DNA of 64,000 nt from Vibrio sp. CK2-1 (GCF_021726515.1 NZ_JAKKCJ010000005.1:1-64000); one strand, 5' to 3'. Shown: positions 43,646-52,700, numbered from the stretch's first letter. Notes: a model not told the origin generated them from the sequence alone. Program-made: numbers and translations.

Positions 43646-43743
43646 AATCTCGAATCTCGAATCTCGAATCTCGAATCTCGAATCTCGAATCTCGAATCTC
43701 GAATCTCGAATCTCGAATCTCGAATCTCGAATCTCGAATCTCG
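43646..43743. repeat. 14-copy heptanucleotide tandem repeat
   Basis: AATCTCG is repeated 14 times without a single mismatch over 98 bases, between the lpdA terminator and the convergent luxR-family gene. It is a likely variable-number repeat. The unit reads CGAGATT on the other strand and so shares CGAG with the dispersed repeats elsewhere in the window. Confidence 0.97.
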
Positions 43744-43767
43744 AAAAACGACGAATAATCTAAACTA

Positions 43768-43790
43768 AATAATGGTCTGGTGGCCTTATT
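43768..43790 (-). terminator. Weak candidate terminator of the luxR-family gene
   Basis: AATAA(T)GG pairs with CCTTATT with one bulge; T residues follow on the minus strand. It lies 11 bases past the stop codon. Confidence 0.35.
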
Positions 43791-43801
43791 AACCAATATG
43801 C

Positions 43802-44410
43802 CTAGCGTTTATAAATACACAACATATCCAAGAAGCTAGTGATCAGCTTGGTTAGGTACTGTTTATCTGGCGTGCGGTTGGCTTGAATAAAGAGGGAATA
43901 ACATAGGCCATGGAAAAGCTTAGCAATATTACCAGGGTTATGTTTTTCTTCTAATTCGCCATTTTTAATCGCGCTTGAGAAAAGGTCACGGAAATATTGT
44001 TGATGCTTCCCATGAGTTGCCACAAATAATGGCCACACATCATCTCGAGTGGAAGTGCTCCATTCAAACCAAATCTTAATCCATTGTGTATCATCTAATA
44101 CGGTATCGATTAATTGATGGCAAAGGTTGTCTAGATTTTGTCTTACTGGAAGTGAATGATCGATATTTTGATTTAAAAAATCGGCAAAGTGTTGTTCAAC
44201 GTCGCTTAATACCGCTTCAACAAGATCTTCGCGAGTGGGGAAGTAATTAAAAACGGTGGCGACAGATACTTGGGCTATTTCGGCAATATCCGCATGTCCA
44301 CCGCGGCCAATACCACGTCGCGCGAATACCTCTATGCCAATTTCTAATAATTGTAATTTTCTTTTTTCTGGGTTTAATCGAGTCCTTGGGCGTTTCGTAA
44401 TCATATCCAT
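43802..44410 (-). CDS. LuxR/HapR/SmcR-family quorum-sensing master regulator
   Basis: A 202-aa TetR-fold regulator. The N-terminus MDMITKRPRTRLNPEKRK, then FARRGIGRGGHADIAEIAQV and SVATVFNYFPTREDLV, is nearly identical to V. harveyi LuxR and V. cholerae HapR through the DNA-binding domain (about residues 20-70). WFEWSTSTRD and LFHGLCYSLFIQANR mark the ligand/dimer domain. The protein controls high-cell-density genes. AGGA lies eight bases before the ATG. Position between lpdA and hpt matches vibrios. The name (luxR, hapR, smcR, litR) depends on species, so no symbol is given. Confidence 0.95.
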   Translation of the reverse strand: MDMITKRPRTRLNPEKRKLQLLEIGIEVFARRGIGRGGHADIAEIAQVSVATVFNYFPTREDLVEAVLSDVEQHFADFLNQNIDHSLPVRQNLDNLCHQLIDTVLDDTQWIKIWFEWSTSTRDDVWPLFVATHGKHQQYFRDLFSSAIKNGELEEKHNPGNIAKLFHGLCYSLFIQANRTPDKQYLTKLITSFLDMLCIYKR

Positions 44411-44446
44411 ATCAAAAGTCCTAAAATGAGCCTATTTAAGTGTTTC

Positions 44447-44454
44447 TCACCTAG
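44447..44454 (-). promoter_or_regulatory. Possible Qrr small-RNA pairing site in the luxR-family leader
   Basis: The mRNA reads CUAGGUGA about 37-44 bases before the start codon, preceded by AUCAA. This complements the TCACCTAG part of the conserved Qrr core as I recall it. Qrr RNAs repress this mRNA at low cell density in vibrios. Confidence 0.45.
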
Positions 44455-44513
44455 TTGATTCCGGTATCAAATGTGCGAGATGGATAGCTCTATAAATGAG
44501 TATAGTAATGTTT

Positions 44514-44536
44514 CTTATATTTATTATATGAATAAG
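44514..44536. promoter_or_regulatory. Possible LuxR/HapR self-binding site
   Basis: A 23-base AT-rich imperfect palindrome with ends CTTAT and ATAAG. It resembles the LuxR consensus (TTATTGATAAA... dyad) at roughly two thirds of positions, and lies just upstream of TATACT on the minus strand (44499-44504), a likely -10 of the luxR-family gene. Confidence 0.3.
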
Positions 44537-44606
44537 TCTACCTTGGTTGATTCATGTGTCAATCTGATTAAAACATCATCAATAGAAAGATTGTCGCGGG
44601 TAAAAG

Positions 44607-44635
44607 TTAACGTTAAGGGCTTGCAGTGCTAGAAT
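44607..44635 (+). promoter_or_regulatory. Candidate promoter of hpt
   Basis: TTAACG and TAGAAT are separated by 17 bases, with a predicted start near 44642 and a leader of about 68 bases. Confidence 0.45.
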
Positions 44636-44709
44636 AGATAGCTTGACGTCAAAGTTTTGCTGATTGAGTAAAACTTATTTTGCTGCAAAATCTAAATATT
44701 GAGAAAAGT

Positions 44710-45240
44710 ATGAAACACACTGTAGAAGTAATGATCTCTGAACAGGAAGTGCAAGATCGAGTGAAAGCGCTAGGCAAGTCTATTGCTGAGCATTATCAAG
44801 GATCCGAAAATTTGGTGATTATTGGCCTACTACGTGGTTCGTATGTATTTATGGCAGATTTGTCTCGCTCTATCGAGGTTAATCATCAAATCGATTTTAT
44901 GACCGCTTCTAGTTACGGAAACAGCATGACTAGTACTCGTGATGTGCGAATCTTAAAAGATCTTGATGATGATATTAAAGGTAAAGACGTACTGTTGGTT
45001 GAAGACATCATCGATACTGGCAACACGCTAAGTAAAGTGTGTGAAATTTTAGAAATTCGCGAACCAAACTCAATTGAGATTTGTACTCTTCTTGATAAGC
45101 CATCTCGCCGTGAAGTACACGTTGATGCAAAATGGATTGGCTTTGAAATTCCAGATGAATTTGTGGTTGGTGTGGGTATCGACTACGCGCAAAACTACCG
45201 TCACTTGCCTTATATCGGTAAGGTAGTGCCACAAGAGTAA
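44710..45240 (+). CDS. hpt: Hpt, hypoxanthine phosphoribosyltransferase
   Basis: A 176-aa purine-salvage enzyme that converts hypoxanthine (and guanine weakly) with PRPP to the nucleotide. The PRPP loop is [14 protein letters not shown] near residue 95, and [12 protein letters not shown] and [10 protein letters not shown] are family signatures. The ATG at 44710, giving [14 protein letters not shown], is preferred to a TTG ten codons upstream. It is divergent from the luxR-family gene and convergent with the carbonic anhydrase gene. Confidence 0.94.
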   Translation: MKHTVEVMISEQEVQDRVKALGKSIAEHYQGSENLVIIGLLRGSYVFMADLSRSIEVNHQIDFMTASSYGNSMTSTRDVRILKDLDDDIKGKDVLLVEDIIDTGNTLSKVCEILEIREPNSIEICTLLDKPSRREVHVDAKWIGFEIPDEFVVGVGIDYAQNYRHLPYIGKVVPQE

Positions 45241-45339
45241 TAGGAAGAATCAGTAGACTATTCTTGCCAGTGATGTTCACTATGAATCAAGATCATTGGT
45301 AGAGTGAAACAAAAGTCAGTATTCTTGCTGTAACAACAA

Positions 45340-45370
45340 AAAAGAGCGACCAAATCGGTCGCTCTTTTAT
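45340..45370. terminator. Bidirectional terminator between hpt and can
   Basis: AAAAGAGCGACC pairs perfectly with GGTCGCTCTTTT around a five-base loop, with A and T runs on both sides. It can end both convergent transcripts. Confidence 0.85.
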
Positions 45371-45394
45371 TAACTATTCACTCGTTTAATTGAG

Positions 45395-46066
45395 TTATAT
45401 GTTTAGATTTTCTGGGTTATCTTCATTTAAGATTTTAGCCAGAGAAGCTTGGTGAGAGATTTCAAGTGACTCACGACTGTTGCAACGAACGCCTAGGTCA
45501 TTAAGAACACCATCACCAATACCGTATACCCAACCGTGAATTTCAATTTTTTGGCCGCGTTCCCAAGCTTGTTGAAGCACGGTAGAGTTACCTAGGTTGT
45601 AAACTTGTTCGGCAACGTTGATTTCACACAGTTTATTGGCCCACTCTTCTTTCGGGAATTGGCCAAGCCAGTTACGGTGTTTTAGATATAAATCACGGAT
45701 GTGCAGCAACCAGTTGTTGATAAGGCCAAGGTTTGGATTATCAATAGATGCTTGTACACCGCCACAACCGTAGTGGCCACAAATGATGATATGTTTAACT
45801 TTTAGTACATCGACTGCATATTGAACCACTGATAAGCAGTTGAGGTCAGTATGAATAACTTGGTTTGCCACATTACGGTGAACAAACAATTCACCCGAGT
45901 AGAGTCCGGTAAGACGCTCAGCGGGTACTCGACTATCCGAACAACCTATCCATAGGTATTCAGGGTGTTGTGATTCTTCTAATTTAGCGAAAAACTCAGG
46001 GCGTTCTGATTTAATCGACTGAGCCCAAGTCGAGTTATTTTCAAATAACTGTTTAATGTCTGGCAT
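45395..46066 (-). CDS. can: Beta-class carbonic anhydrase
   Basis: A 223-aa zinc enzyme that interconverts CO2 and bicarbonate. Zinc ligands are expected at Cys in [11 protein letters not shown], and His and Cys in CGHYGCGGV; the Asp-Arg dyad (SDSR) is present. The ATG at 46066 has GAGGAAG six bases upstream, so the longer frame from 46102 is rejected. It is divergent from yadG, the same neighbourhood as in E. coli (hpt-can-yadG-yadH). Confidence 0.93.
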   Translation of the reverse strand: MPDIKQLFENNSTWAQSIKSERPEFFAKLEESQHPEYLWIGCSDSRVPAERLTGLYSGELFVHRNVANQVIHTDLNCLSVVQYAVDVLKVKHIIICGHYGCGGVQASIDNPNLGLINNWLLHIRDLYLKHRNWLGQFPKEEWANKLCEINVAEQVYNLGNSTVLQQAWERGQKIEIHGWVYGIGDGVLNDLGVRCNSRESLEISHQASLAKILNEDNPENLNI

Positions 46067-46161
46067 GTTATCTTCCTCATTGATCTGCCTAACTATACAC
46101 AAGACTGATAAAAATCAAATCCGATTTGTGATCAAATCATCAATTCAGGGTAAAAAATATT

Positions 46162-47115
46162 ATGTATGCATTAGAAATTCAAGCGTTACGTAAAGTCTAT
46201 GCGGGCGGTGTCGAAGCGCTGAAAGGGGTTTCACTCAACGTTGAGCAAGGCGATTTTTACGCACTACTAGGCCCAAATGGCGCAGGTAAATCGACTACCA
46301 TTGGCGTGATCAGCTCACTAGTTAATAAAACTTCAGGCCAAGTTAAAGTGTTCGGCTATGACATTGATACTGATTTAGTCAAAGCCAAGCAACAACTAGG
46401 TTTAGTACCACAAGAATTTAACTTCAACCCATTTGAAACGGTTGAGCAAATCGTGATGCAACAAGCGGGTTATTATGGCGTGTCAGTCTCTTTAGCCAAG
46501 GAACGCGCTCAAAAGTACCTCTCGCAGCTCGATCTATGGGAAAAGCGTAATGAGCGTGCACGTAACCTATCTGGTGGTATGAAGCGCCGCTTGATGATTG
46601 CTCGCGCATTGATGCATGAGCCTAAGTTACTGATTCTCGATGAGCCAACCGCTGGGGTAGATATTGAGTTACGTCGTTCAATGTGGGAGTTTTTGAAAAC
46701 GATCAACCAAGAGGGCGTAACGATTATTCTGACGACTCACTACCTAGAAGAAGCGGAAATGCTGTGTCGTAATATCGGCATTATCAACCGCGGTGAAGTA
46801 ATCGAAAATACTTCGATGAAAGCCTTGTTGAATAAACTGCATGTCGAAACTTTTATTCTTGATCTGCAAGATTGCGAGCAAGCGCCAGTACTTGAAGATG
46901 CAAATATCACGCATTTTTCGCCGAACAGCCTAGAAGTAGAAATTGATAAGACTCAGGGCTTAAACCGAGTATTTGAGCAATTAACGGCTCAAGGTGTACA
47001 GGTATTATCGATGCGCAATAAAGCCAACCGATTAGAAGAATTATTTGTCACTATCGTACGCAATGGTGAAAAGACAAATGCTGAGAAAAAACAAGCACAA
47101 GGAGCAACCCTGTAA
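46162..47115 (+). CDS. yadG: YadG, ABC-2 type exporter ATPase
   Basis: A 317-aa ATP-binding subunit. Walker A is GPNGAGKST near residue 38, the signature motif LSGGMKRRL near 138, and Walker B LLILDEPTAGVD near 158, followed by the H-loop TTHYLEEAE. The C-terminal extension (from about 225) is typical of exporters in this family. The partner permease YadH is directly coupled. The substrate is unknown. Confidence 0.92.
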   Translation: MYALEIQALRKVYAGGVEALKGVSLNVEQGDFYALLGPNGAGKSTTIGVISSLVNKTSGQVKVFGYDIDTDLVKAKQQLGLVPQEFNFNPFETVEQIVMQQAGYYGVSVSLAKERAQKYLSQLDLWEKRNERARNLSGGMKRRLMIARALMHEPKLLILDEPTAGVDIELRRSMWEFLKTINQEGVTIILTTHYLEEAEMLCRNIGIINRGEVIENTSMKALLNKLHVETFILDLQDCEQAPVLEDANITHFSPNSLEVEIDKTQGLNRVFEQLTAQGVQVLSMRNKANRLEELFVTIVRNGEKTNAEKKQAQGATL

Positions 47116-47885
47116 TGGCAGAGTTATATTGGACTGCATTTAAAAGCTTAGTTACTAAAGAGATTCGTCGCTTTATGCGTATCTGGGTGCAAACTATCGT
47201 ACCGCCAGCGATCACGATGACTCTGTACTTTATTATTTTTGGTAACTTAATCGGCTCACGCATTGGTGAAATGAACGGCTTCAGTTATATGGAATATATC
47301 GTGCCGGGCCTGATCATGATGTCGGTGATCACTAACTCTTATTCCAATGTGGCTTCGTCCTTCTTTAGCGCAAAATTTCAGAAGAACATTGAAGAGTTGC
47401 TGGTGGCACCGGTGCCTCATCATATTATTATTTGTGGCTATGTGATGGGCGGGGTAACTCGTGGCTTAATGGTTGGCGCGATGGTAACAGGTGTCTCGCT
47501 GTTTTTTGTTGATCTTCAAGTTCATCATTGGTTTATCATTATCTCGACGGTCTTTTTTACCTCGGTAGTGTTTGCACTAGGTGGACTGATTAATGCGGTA
47601 TTTGCCGATACCTTTGATGATATTTCGATTATTCCGACCTTTGTTTTAACACCACTGACATACCTTGGTGGGGTATTTTATTCGATTAGCCTGCTACCGG
47701 AATTTTGGCAAGGCGTGTCGAAAATCAATCCAATCGTTTATATGGTCAATGCTTTCCGTTACGGCTTCCTAGGGGTTTCCGATGTGGGTATCTACACCTC
47801 ATTTGGCGTATTGATGGTGTTTATCGTGGCACTGTATAGCGTGGCGTATTATTTAGTGTCACGTGGTATTGGTTTACGTAGCTAG
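47115..47885 (+). CDS. yadH: YadH, ABC-2 type permease
   Basis: A 256-aa inner-membrane protein with six predicted membrane segments and an ABC-2 domain; PLTYLGGVFYSISLLPEFWQ is the usual region before the last segments. The start overlaps the yadG stop by one base (TAATG), so the two subunits are translationally coupled. It ends in a strong bidirectional terminator. Confidence 0.92.
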   Translation: MAELYWTAFKSLVTKEIRRFMRIWVQTIVPPAITMTLYFIIFGNLIGSRIGEMNGFSYMEYIVPGLIMMSVITNSYSNVASSFFSAKFQKNIEELLVAPVPHHIIICGYVMGGVTRGLMVGAMVTGVSLFFVDLQVHHWFIIISTVFFTSVVFALGGLINAVFADTFDDISIIPTFVLTPLTYLGGVFYSISLLPEFWQGVSKINPIVYMVNAFRYGFLGVSDVGIYTSFGVLMVFIVALYSVAYYLVSRGIGLRS

Positions 47886-47906
47886 ATTTTATTTTCAATA
47901 AATACC

Positions 47907-47946
47907 AAAAAGCCTGAACATCTTGTGGAATGTTCAGGCTTTTTTT
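47907..47946. terminator. Bidirectional terminator between yadH and panC
   Basis: AAAAGCCTGAACA pairs perfectly with TGTTCAGGCTTTT around a ten-base loop, with T and A runs on the two sides. Confidence 0.88.
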
Positions 47947-47948
47947 CT

Positions 47949-47990
47949 TATCGAGCCACGAGCAGCAGCGCGCCCGAGACTCGAAAAAGG
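47949..47990 (+). repeat. Single dispersed CGAG-rich repeat
   Basis: CGAGCCACGAGCAGCAGCG and GCGCCCGAGACTCGA match the core of the repeat family found at 26690, 33702 and 34992. It lies between the yadH terminator and the panC stop. Confidence 0.6.
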
Positions 47991-47995
47991 TACAA

Positions 47996-48883
47996 TTACT
48001 CTTCTTCCGTGCCGCTTTCTTGACTAGTCTGCGGGTTAAGCTCAACCACTAGGTTATCAATTAAACGTGCTTTACCTAGGAATGCTGACATCAAAATCAC
48101 AACTTGAGTGGTGTCTTCGCTTGGTAATTGCAGGCTTTCTGCATCACGAATAAAGATTTCATCCGGATCTAAATCTGCTGCACGTAGTTGATCGTTGCCA
48201 TCTTCTAGTAGCGATGCATAATCATCACGTCCACCACGAATTTGGCTGCCAATCCAACGCATGGTTCTTGCGAGTACTGGGGCTCTTTGACGCTCACTCA
48301 AACTTAATAGTCCGTTACGTGAACTCATCGCGAGTCCATCTAATTCACGAACGGTTGGTACGCCGATAACCTCAATATCCAAAGCAAGGTCCATCACCAT
48401 TTTTTTGATCACGGCTAGCTGTTGGAAATCTTTCTCGCCAAAGCAAGCGACATCCGGTTGAACGATATTAAACAGCTTAGTCACGATAGTGCTTACGCCA
48501 CGGAAATGCCCTGGGCGAGATGCGCCTTCTAGTATGTGTGATAACCCCGGAACCTCGATAAAGGTTTGTTTATCTAAGCCTTCTGGGTAGATGATTTCTG
48601 GCGTAGGTGTGAACACAAAATCGACGCCTTCAGCATTTAGTTTGCTGAGGTCATCATCCAGTGTTCTTGGGTAGTTGTTTAAGTCATCAGAACGCTCAAA
48701 CTGCATTGGGTTGACAAAAATACTGATCACTACAAGATCTGCGTGTTCACGGGCTTTGCGAACCAGTGTGAGGTGACCTTCGTGTAAGTTGCCCATTGTT
48801 GGGACAAAAGCGATACGACGACCATCGCGACGTGCGCTTTTAAGCTGTTCTCTTAGAGAGAGAATATCGGCAAAAGTTTGCAT
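47996..48883 (-). CDS. panC: PanC, pantothenate synthetase
   Basis: A 295-aa ATP-dependent ligase that joins pantoate and beta-alanine. The HxGH nucleotide-binding motif appears in [15 protein letters not shown] near residue 28, and MSSRNGLLS is the KMSKS-equivalent region. The C-terminal end is slightly longer and acidic (SGTEEE). It lies downstream of panB with a 29-base gap and is the last gene of the dksA-gluQ-pcnB-folK-panB-panC run. Confidence 0.95.
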   Translation of the reverse strand: MQTFADILSLREQLKSARRDGRRIAFVPTMGNLHEGHLTLVRKAREHADLVVISIFVNPMQFERSDDLNNYPRTLDDDLSKLNAEGVDFVFTPTPEIIYPEGLDKQTFIEVPGLSHILEGASRPGHFRGVSTIVTKLFNIVQPDVACFGEKDFQQLAVIKKMVMDLALDIEVIGVPTVRELDGLAMSSRNGLLSLSERQRAPVLARTMRWIGSQIRGGRDDYASLLEDGNDQLRAADLDPDEIFIRDAESLQLPSEDTTQVVILMSAFLGKARLIDNLVVELNPQTSQESGTEEE

Positions 48884-48912
48884 ACTTGTTCCTTACTTAT
48901 ATCAGCACAAAA

Positions 48913-49707
48913 CTATTCAAAGCTATGCTCTGGGCCAGGGAATACCCCAGCTTCAACATCTTGAATATATTGCTGAACAGCGGCTTGCATGCTGCCGGTT
49001 TCGGTTAAAAAGTTTTTTGAAAATTTAGGCATATAGTTGGCTGAAATACCAAACATGTCATGCATTACTAGAATTTGGCCATCGGTATGTTTTCCTGCGC
49101 CAATGCCAATCACGGGAATGTGAAGCTCTTGAGTGACGCGTTTGGCTAATTGACTTGGTACGCACTCTAATACCAGAATTTGTGCACCGGCATTTTGCAG
49201 TGCGATGGCATCATCAATAATCTGCTGAGCTTTTTCTTGTTCACGGCCTTGAATACGGAAACCGCCAAAAATATTGACTGATTGCGGCGTTAAGCCAAGG
49301 TGAGCACACACTGGTACAGAACGTTCTGTCAGTTGCTTTACGGTTTCAACTAACCAGCTTCCGCCTTCCAGTTTCACCATATTCGCCCCTGAACGCATAA
49401 GAACCGCAGCATTTTTATAGGCCTGTTCAGGCGTGGCATAGCTCATAAATGGCATGTCAGCCATTAATAAGCAATTTGGGCTACCAGCGCGCACGCAGCG
49501 AGTGTGGTAGGCAATATCTTCAATGGTCACTGGTAAAGTGCTTTCTTCGCCTTGCAGTACCATACCGAGTGAATCGCCAACTAATAATAATGGTATTTCT
49601 TGTTGTTCAAACAACTGAGCAAAGCTGGCGTCATAAGCGGTTGATGTCGCAAACTTACGACCATCCTGTTTCCACTTGATTAAAGTGTTAATGGATACTT
49701 TTTTCAT
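48913..49707 (-). CDS. panB: PanB, ketopantoate hydroxymethyltransferase
   Basis: A 264-aa enzyme that transfers a one-carbon unit from methylene-tetrahydrofolate to ketoisovalerate. [26 protein letters not shown] and KLEGG are active-site signatures (magnesium-binding Asp in the second). The ATG at 49707 ([10 protein letters not shown]) is chosen because AAGGA lies upstream and the 51-residue N-terminal extension of the longer frame overlaps folK. It is followed by panC. Confidence 0.95.
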   Translation of the reverse strand: MKKVSINTLIKWKQDGRKFATSTAYDASFAQLFEQQEIPLLLVGDSLGMVLQGEESTLPVTIEDIAYHTRCVRAGSPNCLLMADMPFMSYATPEQAYKNAAVLMRSGANMVKLEGGSWLVETVKQLTERSVPVCAHLGLTPQSVNIFGGFRIQGREQEKAQQIIDDAIALQNAGAQILVLECVPSQLAKRVTQELHIPVIGIGAGKHTDGQILVMHDMFGISANYMPKFSKNFLTETGSMQAAVQQYIQDVEAGVFPGPEHSFE

Positions 49708-49738
49708 TATTTGGTCCTTATACAACAAACTTATCGGT

Positions 49739-50224
49739 CTAAGCTTGCCAAATAGAGAGCCCGTTACGGTCGATACTGTCGAGCAGTGACTTGAGCTCTG
49801 TCCCATCCGGGAGAGATAAATTCGGGGCAATTTCAAACAGCGGGTAGATAACAAACTCACGTACTTTCATGCCGTAATGAGGCACGGTTAAACGTTCGTT
49901 ATCAATCATTTGATCGCCATAAAGCAGAATATCGAGATCTAAGCTTCTTGGTCCCCAACGTTCTTCTTTGCGAACACGCCCTTGTTGTTGCTCGATAGCT
50001 TGGGTGTTATCGAGTAGCTCAAGAGGTGATAATTCTGTTTGTATTTCAGCGACGGCATTAATGTAGTCAGGCTGATCTTGTGGGCCCATCGGAGTACTGG
50101 AATACAACGACGAGCAAGCAATAAGCTTAATATGGGGATGATCACGCAACGCTTCAATAGCTCGTTTCGCTTGTTCTACTGGTTCGGCTAAATTACTGCC
50201 GATGGCAATGTAGGCGGTGATCAT
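49739..50224 (-). CDS. folK: FolK, HPPK pyrophosphokinase
   Basis: A 161-aa enzyme that transfers pyrophosphate from ATP to 6-hydroxymethyl-dihydropterin in folate synthesis. [12 protein letters not shown] at the N-terminus and [16 protein letters not shown] are the family's pterin and ATP/Mg signatures. The start overlaps the pcnB stop by four bases (ATGA). Its product feeds the one-carbon carrier used by PanB. Confidence 0.94.
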   Translation of the reverse strand: MITAYIAIGSNLAEPVEQAKRAIEALRDHPHIKLIACSSLYSSTPMGPQDQPDYINAVAEIQTELSPLELLDNTQAIEQQQGRVRKEERWGPRSLDLDILLYGDQMIDNERLTVPHYGMKVREFVIYPLFEIAPNLSLPDGTELKSLLDSIDRNGLSIWQA

Positions 50225-51630
50225 TCTTGAGCCTTTGGTTTCGCGATTTTTTTCTTAGCGTGTGGACGTTTACGACGGCGACCAGTGGGTTTTGGCGCGC
50301 CTAAGGCTTGTACCATATTTTGACGATGAACCGATGGCGCATCTTGGAACTCTTGCCACCACAAGGCTAATTCTTCGGTTTGGCCTTGTTCGACTTTGCC
50401 GCGCATTTCGAGCATATCAAAGCCGGCACGGAACTTATTAAGCTCTAGCATCTGGAAGGCGCGTTTACCGGTTCGACGAGTAAGACGTAGTTGCAGTTGC
50501 CAGATATCACGAATGGTTGCGCTATGACGACGTGGGATCGCTAAATGACGCACTTGCTCATCGAGAATATGATTGCTGGCCATCATGATTGCATCGTAAT
50601 GGCTCATCTTGCGAACTTCGGCTAATTCTTTGGCGTGCTTTTGTAGCGGGTACCATAAGAATGCAGCAAACATAAAGGCAGGGTTAATACGCTTGCCTTC
50701 ATTGATGCGTTTATCAGTCGACTTTAACGCAATTTCGACCATTTGTTCGACATCAGAATCTTGCTCTGGGGTGAAGTATTGCGCCACAGTAGGGAATAGA
50801 CTCGAAAATAAATCAAACTCACGCAGTAGTTGGTAGGTTGCCCAACCTTGGCCTGATTGCAGTAGTTTCAGTGACTCTTCAAATAAACGCGCAGCTGGCA
50901 CACCTGTCATTAAATGAGCAAGCTCTTTGATTGGAGCGGCAGTGTTTGGCTCAATCGTCATATCCAGTTTAGCGGCAAAGCGAATGGCGCGGATCATGCG
51001 GACTGGATCTTCACGATAACGGGTTTCCGGATCACCAATCATGCGGACTACGCCAGCTTTTAGATCTTTCACGCCATTGGCGTAATCATGAATGCTGTAA
51101 TCGGCAATGTTGTAATACATGGCATTGATAGTGAAATCACGACGCTCAGCATCTTCTTCTACCGTGCCGTAGACATTATCGCGTAATAACATGCCTTCTT
51201 TTGATTGGGCTGATTGATTCTTTTCAGGCTCTTGATGGTGACCACGGAAAGTGGCAACTTCAATAATTTCGCGGCCAAACATGATGTGTGCCAAACGGAA
51301 GCGACGGCCGATTAAACGACAATTGCGAAACAGTTGCTTGATCTGCTCTGGGGTCGCATTGGTGGCAATATCAAAATCTTTTGGCTCTTTGTCTAGCAGT
51401 AGGTCGCGTACACCGCCACCGACAAGAAAAGCATCGTAGCCATGATTGTGTAATCGATAGAGCACTTTCAGCGCGTTGTCACTAATGTGAGCGCGCGAAA
51501 TCGTATGCTCTTGGCGAGTGATAATGTTCAGGTTAACGTCTCCATTTGAGCAGTTCTGCGCTGAGCTCGATTGGTCGGATTTTGTGTTGGTAAATAGTTT
51601 ACGACACAAATTAGCAGCTTGAGTGAAAAT
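50221..51630 (-). CDS. pcnB: PcnB, poly(A) polymerase I, probable AUU start
   Basis: A protein of about 469 aa that adds poly(A) tails to RNA 3' ends and marks them for decay. The nucleotidyltransferase motif is FLVGGGVRDLLL, then DFDIATNATPEQ. The C-terminus is very basic (PTGRRRKRPHAKKK), as in E. coli. The nearest usual start would be TTG at 51609 and lacks a Shine-Dalgarno. In frame upstream, ATT at 51630 follows GAGGTG and gives x-FTQAANLCRK, aligning with the E. coli N-terminus FTRVANFCRK, whose gene is known to start with AUU. I therefore extend to 51630. Confidence 0.8.
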   Translation of the reverse strand: MFTQAANLCRKLFTNTKSDQSSSAQNCSNGDVNLNIITRQEHTISRAHISDNALKVLYRLHNHGYDAFLVGGGVRDLLLDKEPKDFDIATNATPEQIKQLFRNCRLIGRRFRLAHIMFGREIIEVATFRGHHQEPEKNQSAQSKEGMLLRDNVYGTVEEDAERRDFTINAMYYNIADYSIHDYANGVKDLKAGVVRMIGDPETRYREDPVRMIRAIRFAAKLDMTIEPNTAAPIKELAHLMTGVPAARLFEESLKLLQSGQGWATYQLLREFDLFSSLFPTVAQYFTPEQDSDVEQMVEIALKSTDKRINEGKRINPAFMFAAFLWYPLQKHAKELAEVRKMSHYDAIMMASNHILDEQVRHLAIPRRHSATIRDIWQLQLRLTRRTGKRAFQMLELNKFRAGFDMLEMRGKVEQGQTEELALWWQEFQDAPSVHRQNMVQALGAPKPTGRRRKRPHAKKKIAKPKAQE

Positions 51631-51634
51631 AACC

Positions 51635-51640
51635 CACCTC
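51635..51640 (-). promoter_or_regulatory. Ribosome binding site supporting the pcnB AUU start
   Basis: GAGGTG on the minus strand ends four bases before the ATT codon. No ATG, GTG or TTG lies at a suitable distance in frame. Confidence 0.6.
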
Positions 51641-51740
51641 AGTAGTGTTGGTAATGCTGCGATGACTAAATTCTACAGCGAGAACAAATATTCAAAGCAA
51701 AGCTAAAAATTTCGCCAATGATAGCCTAGCTAGCCTCATT

Positions 51741-52619
51741 TTAGAATGGTGAATCGACCTTTAGCGAGTTGGGCAGTTGAGCAAGCGTCCAATTTTGGCA
51801 TCCCCATTGCAATATTTGCTCTATGCTAGCGGACGCAAAGTCACTCGGGAGACTAAAACCAAGAAAGCGCATCACTTGAATTAAAGTGTGCTTGGGGTTC
51901 TTGATATCCACCGCTGGCGCATGGTTTTGCTTGGATAATTTATTGCCTTGCGCATCCACCGCTAAAGGTAGATGAATATAGCTGACTTCAGGCTGTTGTA
52001 AGGTGCGATACAGGTTAATTTGTCGACCAGTTGGTTCGATTAAATCCGCGCCTCTGACGACTTGTGTGATCCCTTGATCAATATCATCGAGTACTACTGC
52101 TAGGTTATAGGCAAATAATCCATCTCGGCGTTTGATAATAAAATCTTCTTGCGCTAATTGCTGCGGGATTTGAATTGTGCCGTGTTTATCATCGTAAAAT
52201 TGTTGAATGGCTTCATCGACTTTAAGACGGATAGAGCAGTTTTCTGGGCTTTGAATAGCTTGGTCTCGACAAGTTCCTAGGTAAAAACCACCGGATTGCT
52301 TAATTTGCTTGCGAGTACATTGGCAGTAATAGGCATGGCCTGATTGTAGCCAAGTTTCGATTTGTTCTTGGTAGCGCTGGTGGCGTTGGCTTTGATAAAC
52401 CACGGATTGATCCCAGTGCAAACCATAACTTTCTAAAGTAGATAAAATTAAGCTTGCTGCGCCCGGCATTTCTCTCGGAGGATCGAGATCTTCCATTCGA
52501 ACTAGCCATTGGCCATTTTGTGATTTCGCTTGAAAATAGCTGCCAAGTGCGGCAACTAGTGAGCCAAAGTGTAAAGGCCCAGAAGGGGATGGGGCAAAGC
52601 GACCGATATAGGTAGACAT
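51741..52619 (-). CDS. gluQ: GluQ (YadB), glutamyl-queuosine tRNA(Asp) synthetase
   Basis: A 292-aa paralogue of glutamyl-tRNA synthetase lacking the anticodon-binding domain. It attaches glutamate to queuosine in tRNA-Asp. The HIGH-like motif is in RFAPSPSGPLHFGSL, the KMSKS-like segment is GNKLSKQNHA, and a zinc site is suggested by CQCTRKQ and GTC. The ATG at 52619 is preferred over the TTG one codon upstream. It lies between dksA and pcnB as in E. coli. Confidence 0.94.
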   Translation of the reverse strand: MSTYIGRFAPSPSGPLHFGSLVAALGSYFQAKSQNGQWLVRMEDLDPPREMPGAASLILSTLESYGLHWDQSVVYQSQRHQRYQEQIETWLQSGHAYYCQCTRKQIKQSGGFYLGTCRDQAIQSPENCSIRLKVDEAIQQFYDDKHGTIQIPQQLAQEDFIIKRRDGLFAYNLAVVLDDIDQGITQVVRGADLIEPTGRQINLYRTLQQPEVSYIHLPLAVDAQGNKLSKQNHAPAVDIKNPKHTLIQVMRFLGFSLPSDFASASIEQILQWGCQNWTLAQLPNSLKVDSPF

Positions 52620-52635
52620 CAAATAAATCTTACGT

Positions 52636-52690
52636 GCAAAAAAATCGCCTCTAAACCTTAGGTTAGATACCGTGGTATAGAGGCGACTTT
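52636..52690 (-). terminator. Terminator or attenuator between dksA and gluQ
   Basis: On the minus strand GTCGCCTCTA pairs with TAGAGGCGAT, followed by seven T residues. The 28-base loop holds a smaller ACCTAAGGT palindrome. It probably ends most dksA transcripts before gluQ. Confidence 0.75.
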
Positions 52691-52700
52691 GATGGTGCTA

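Noticed and set aside
43646-43743. CRISPR array
   Set aside because: The units are 7 bases long with no spacers and no cas genes nearby. It is a simple tandem repeat.
48913-49860. Longer PanB with a 51-residue N-terminal extension
   Set aside because: The extension overlaps folK, has no family similarity, and the internal ATG at 49707 has a good Shine-Dalgarno.
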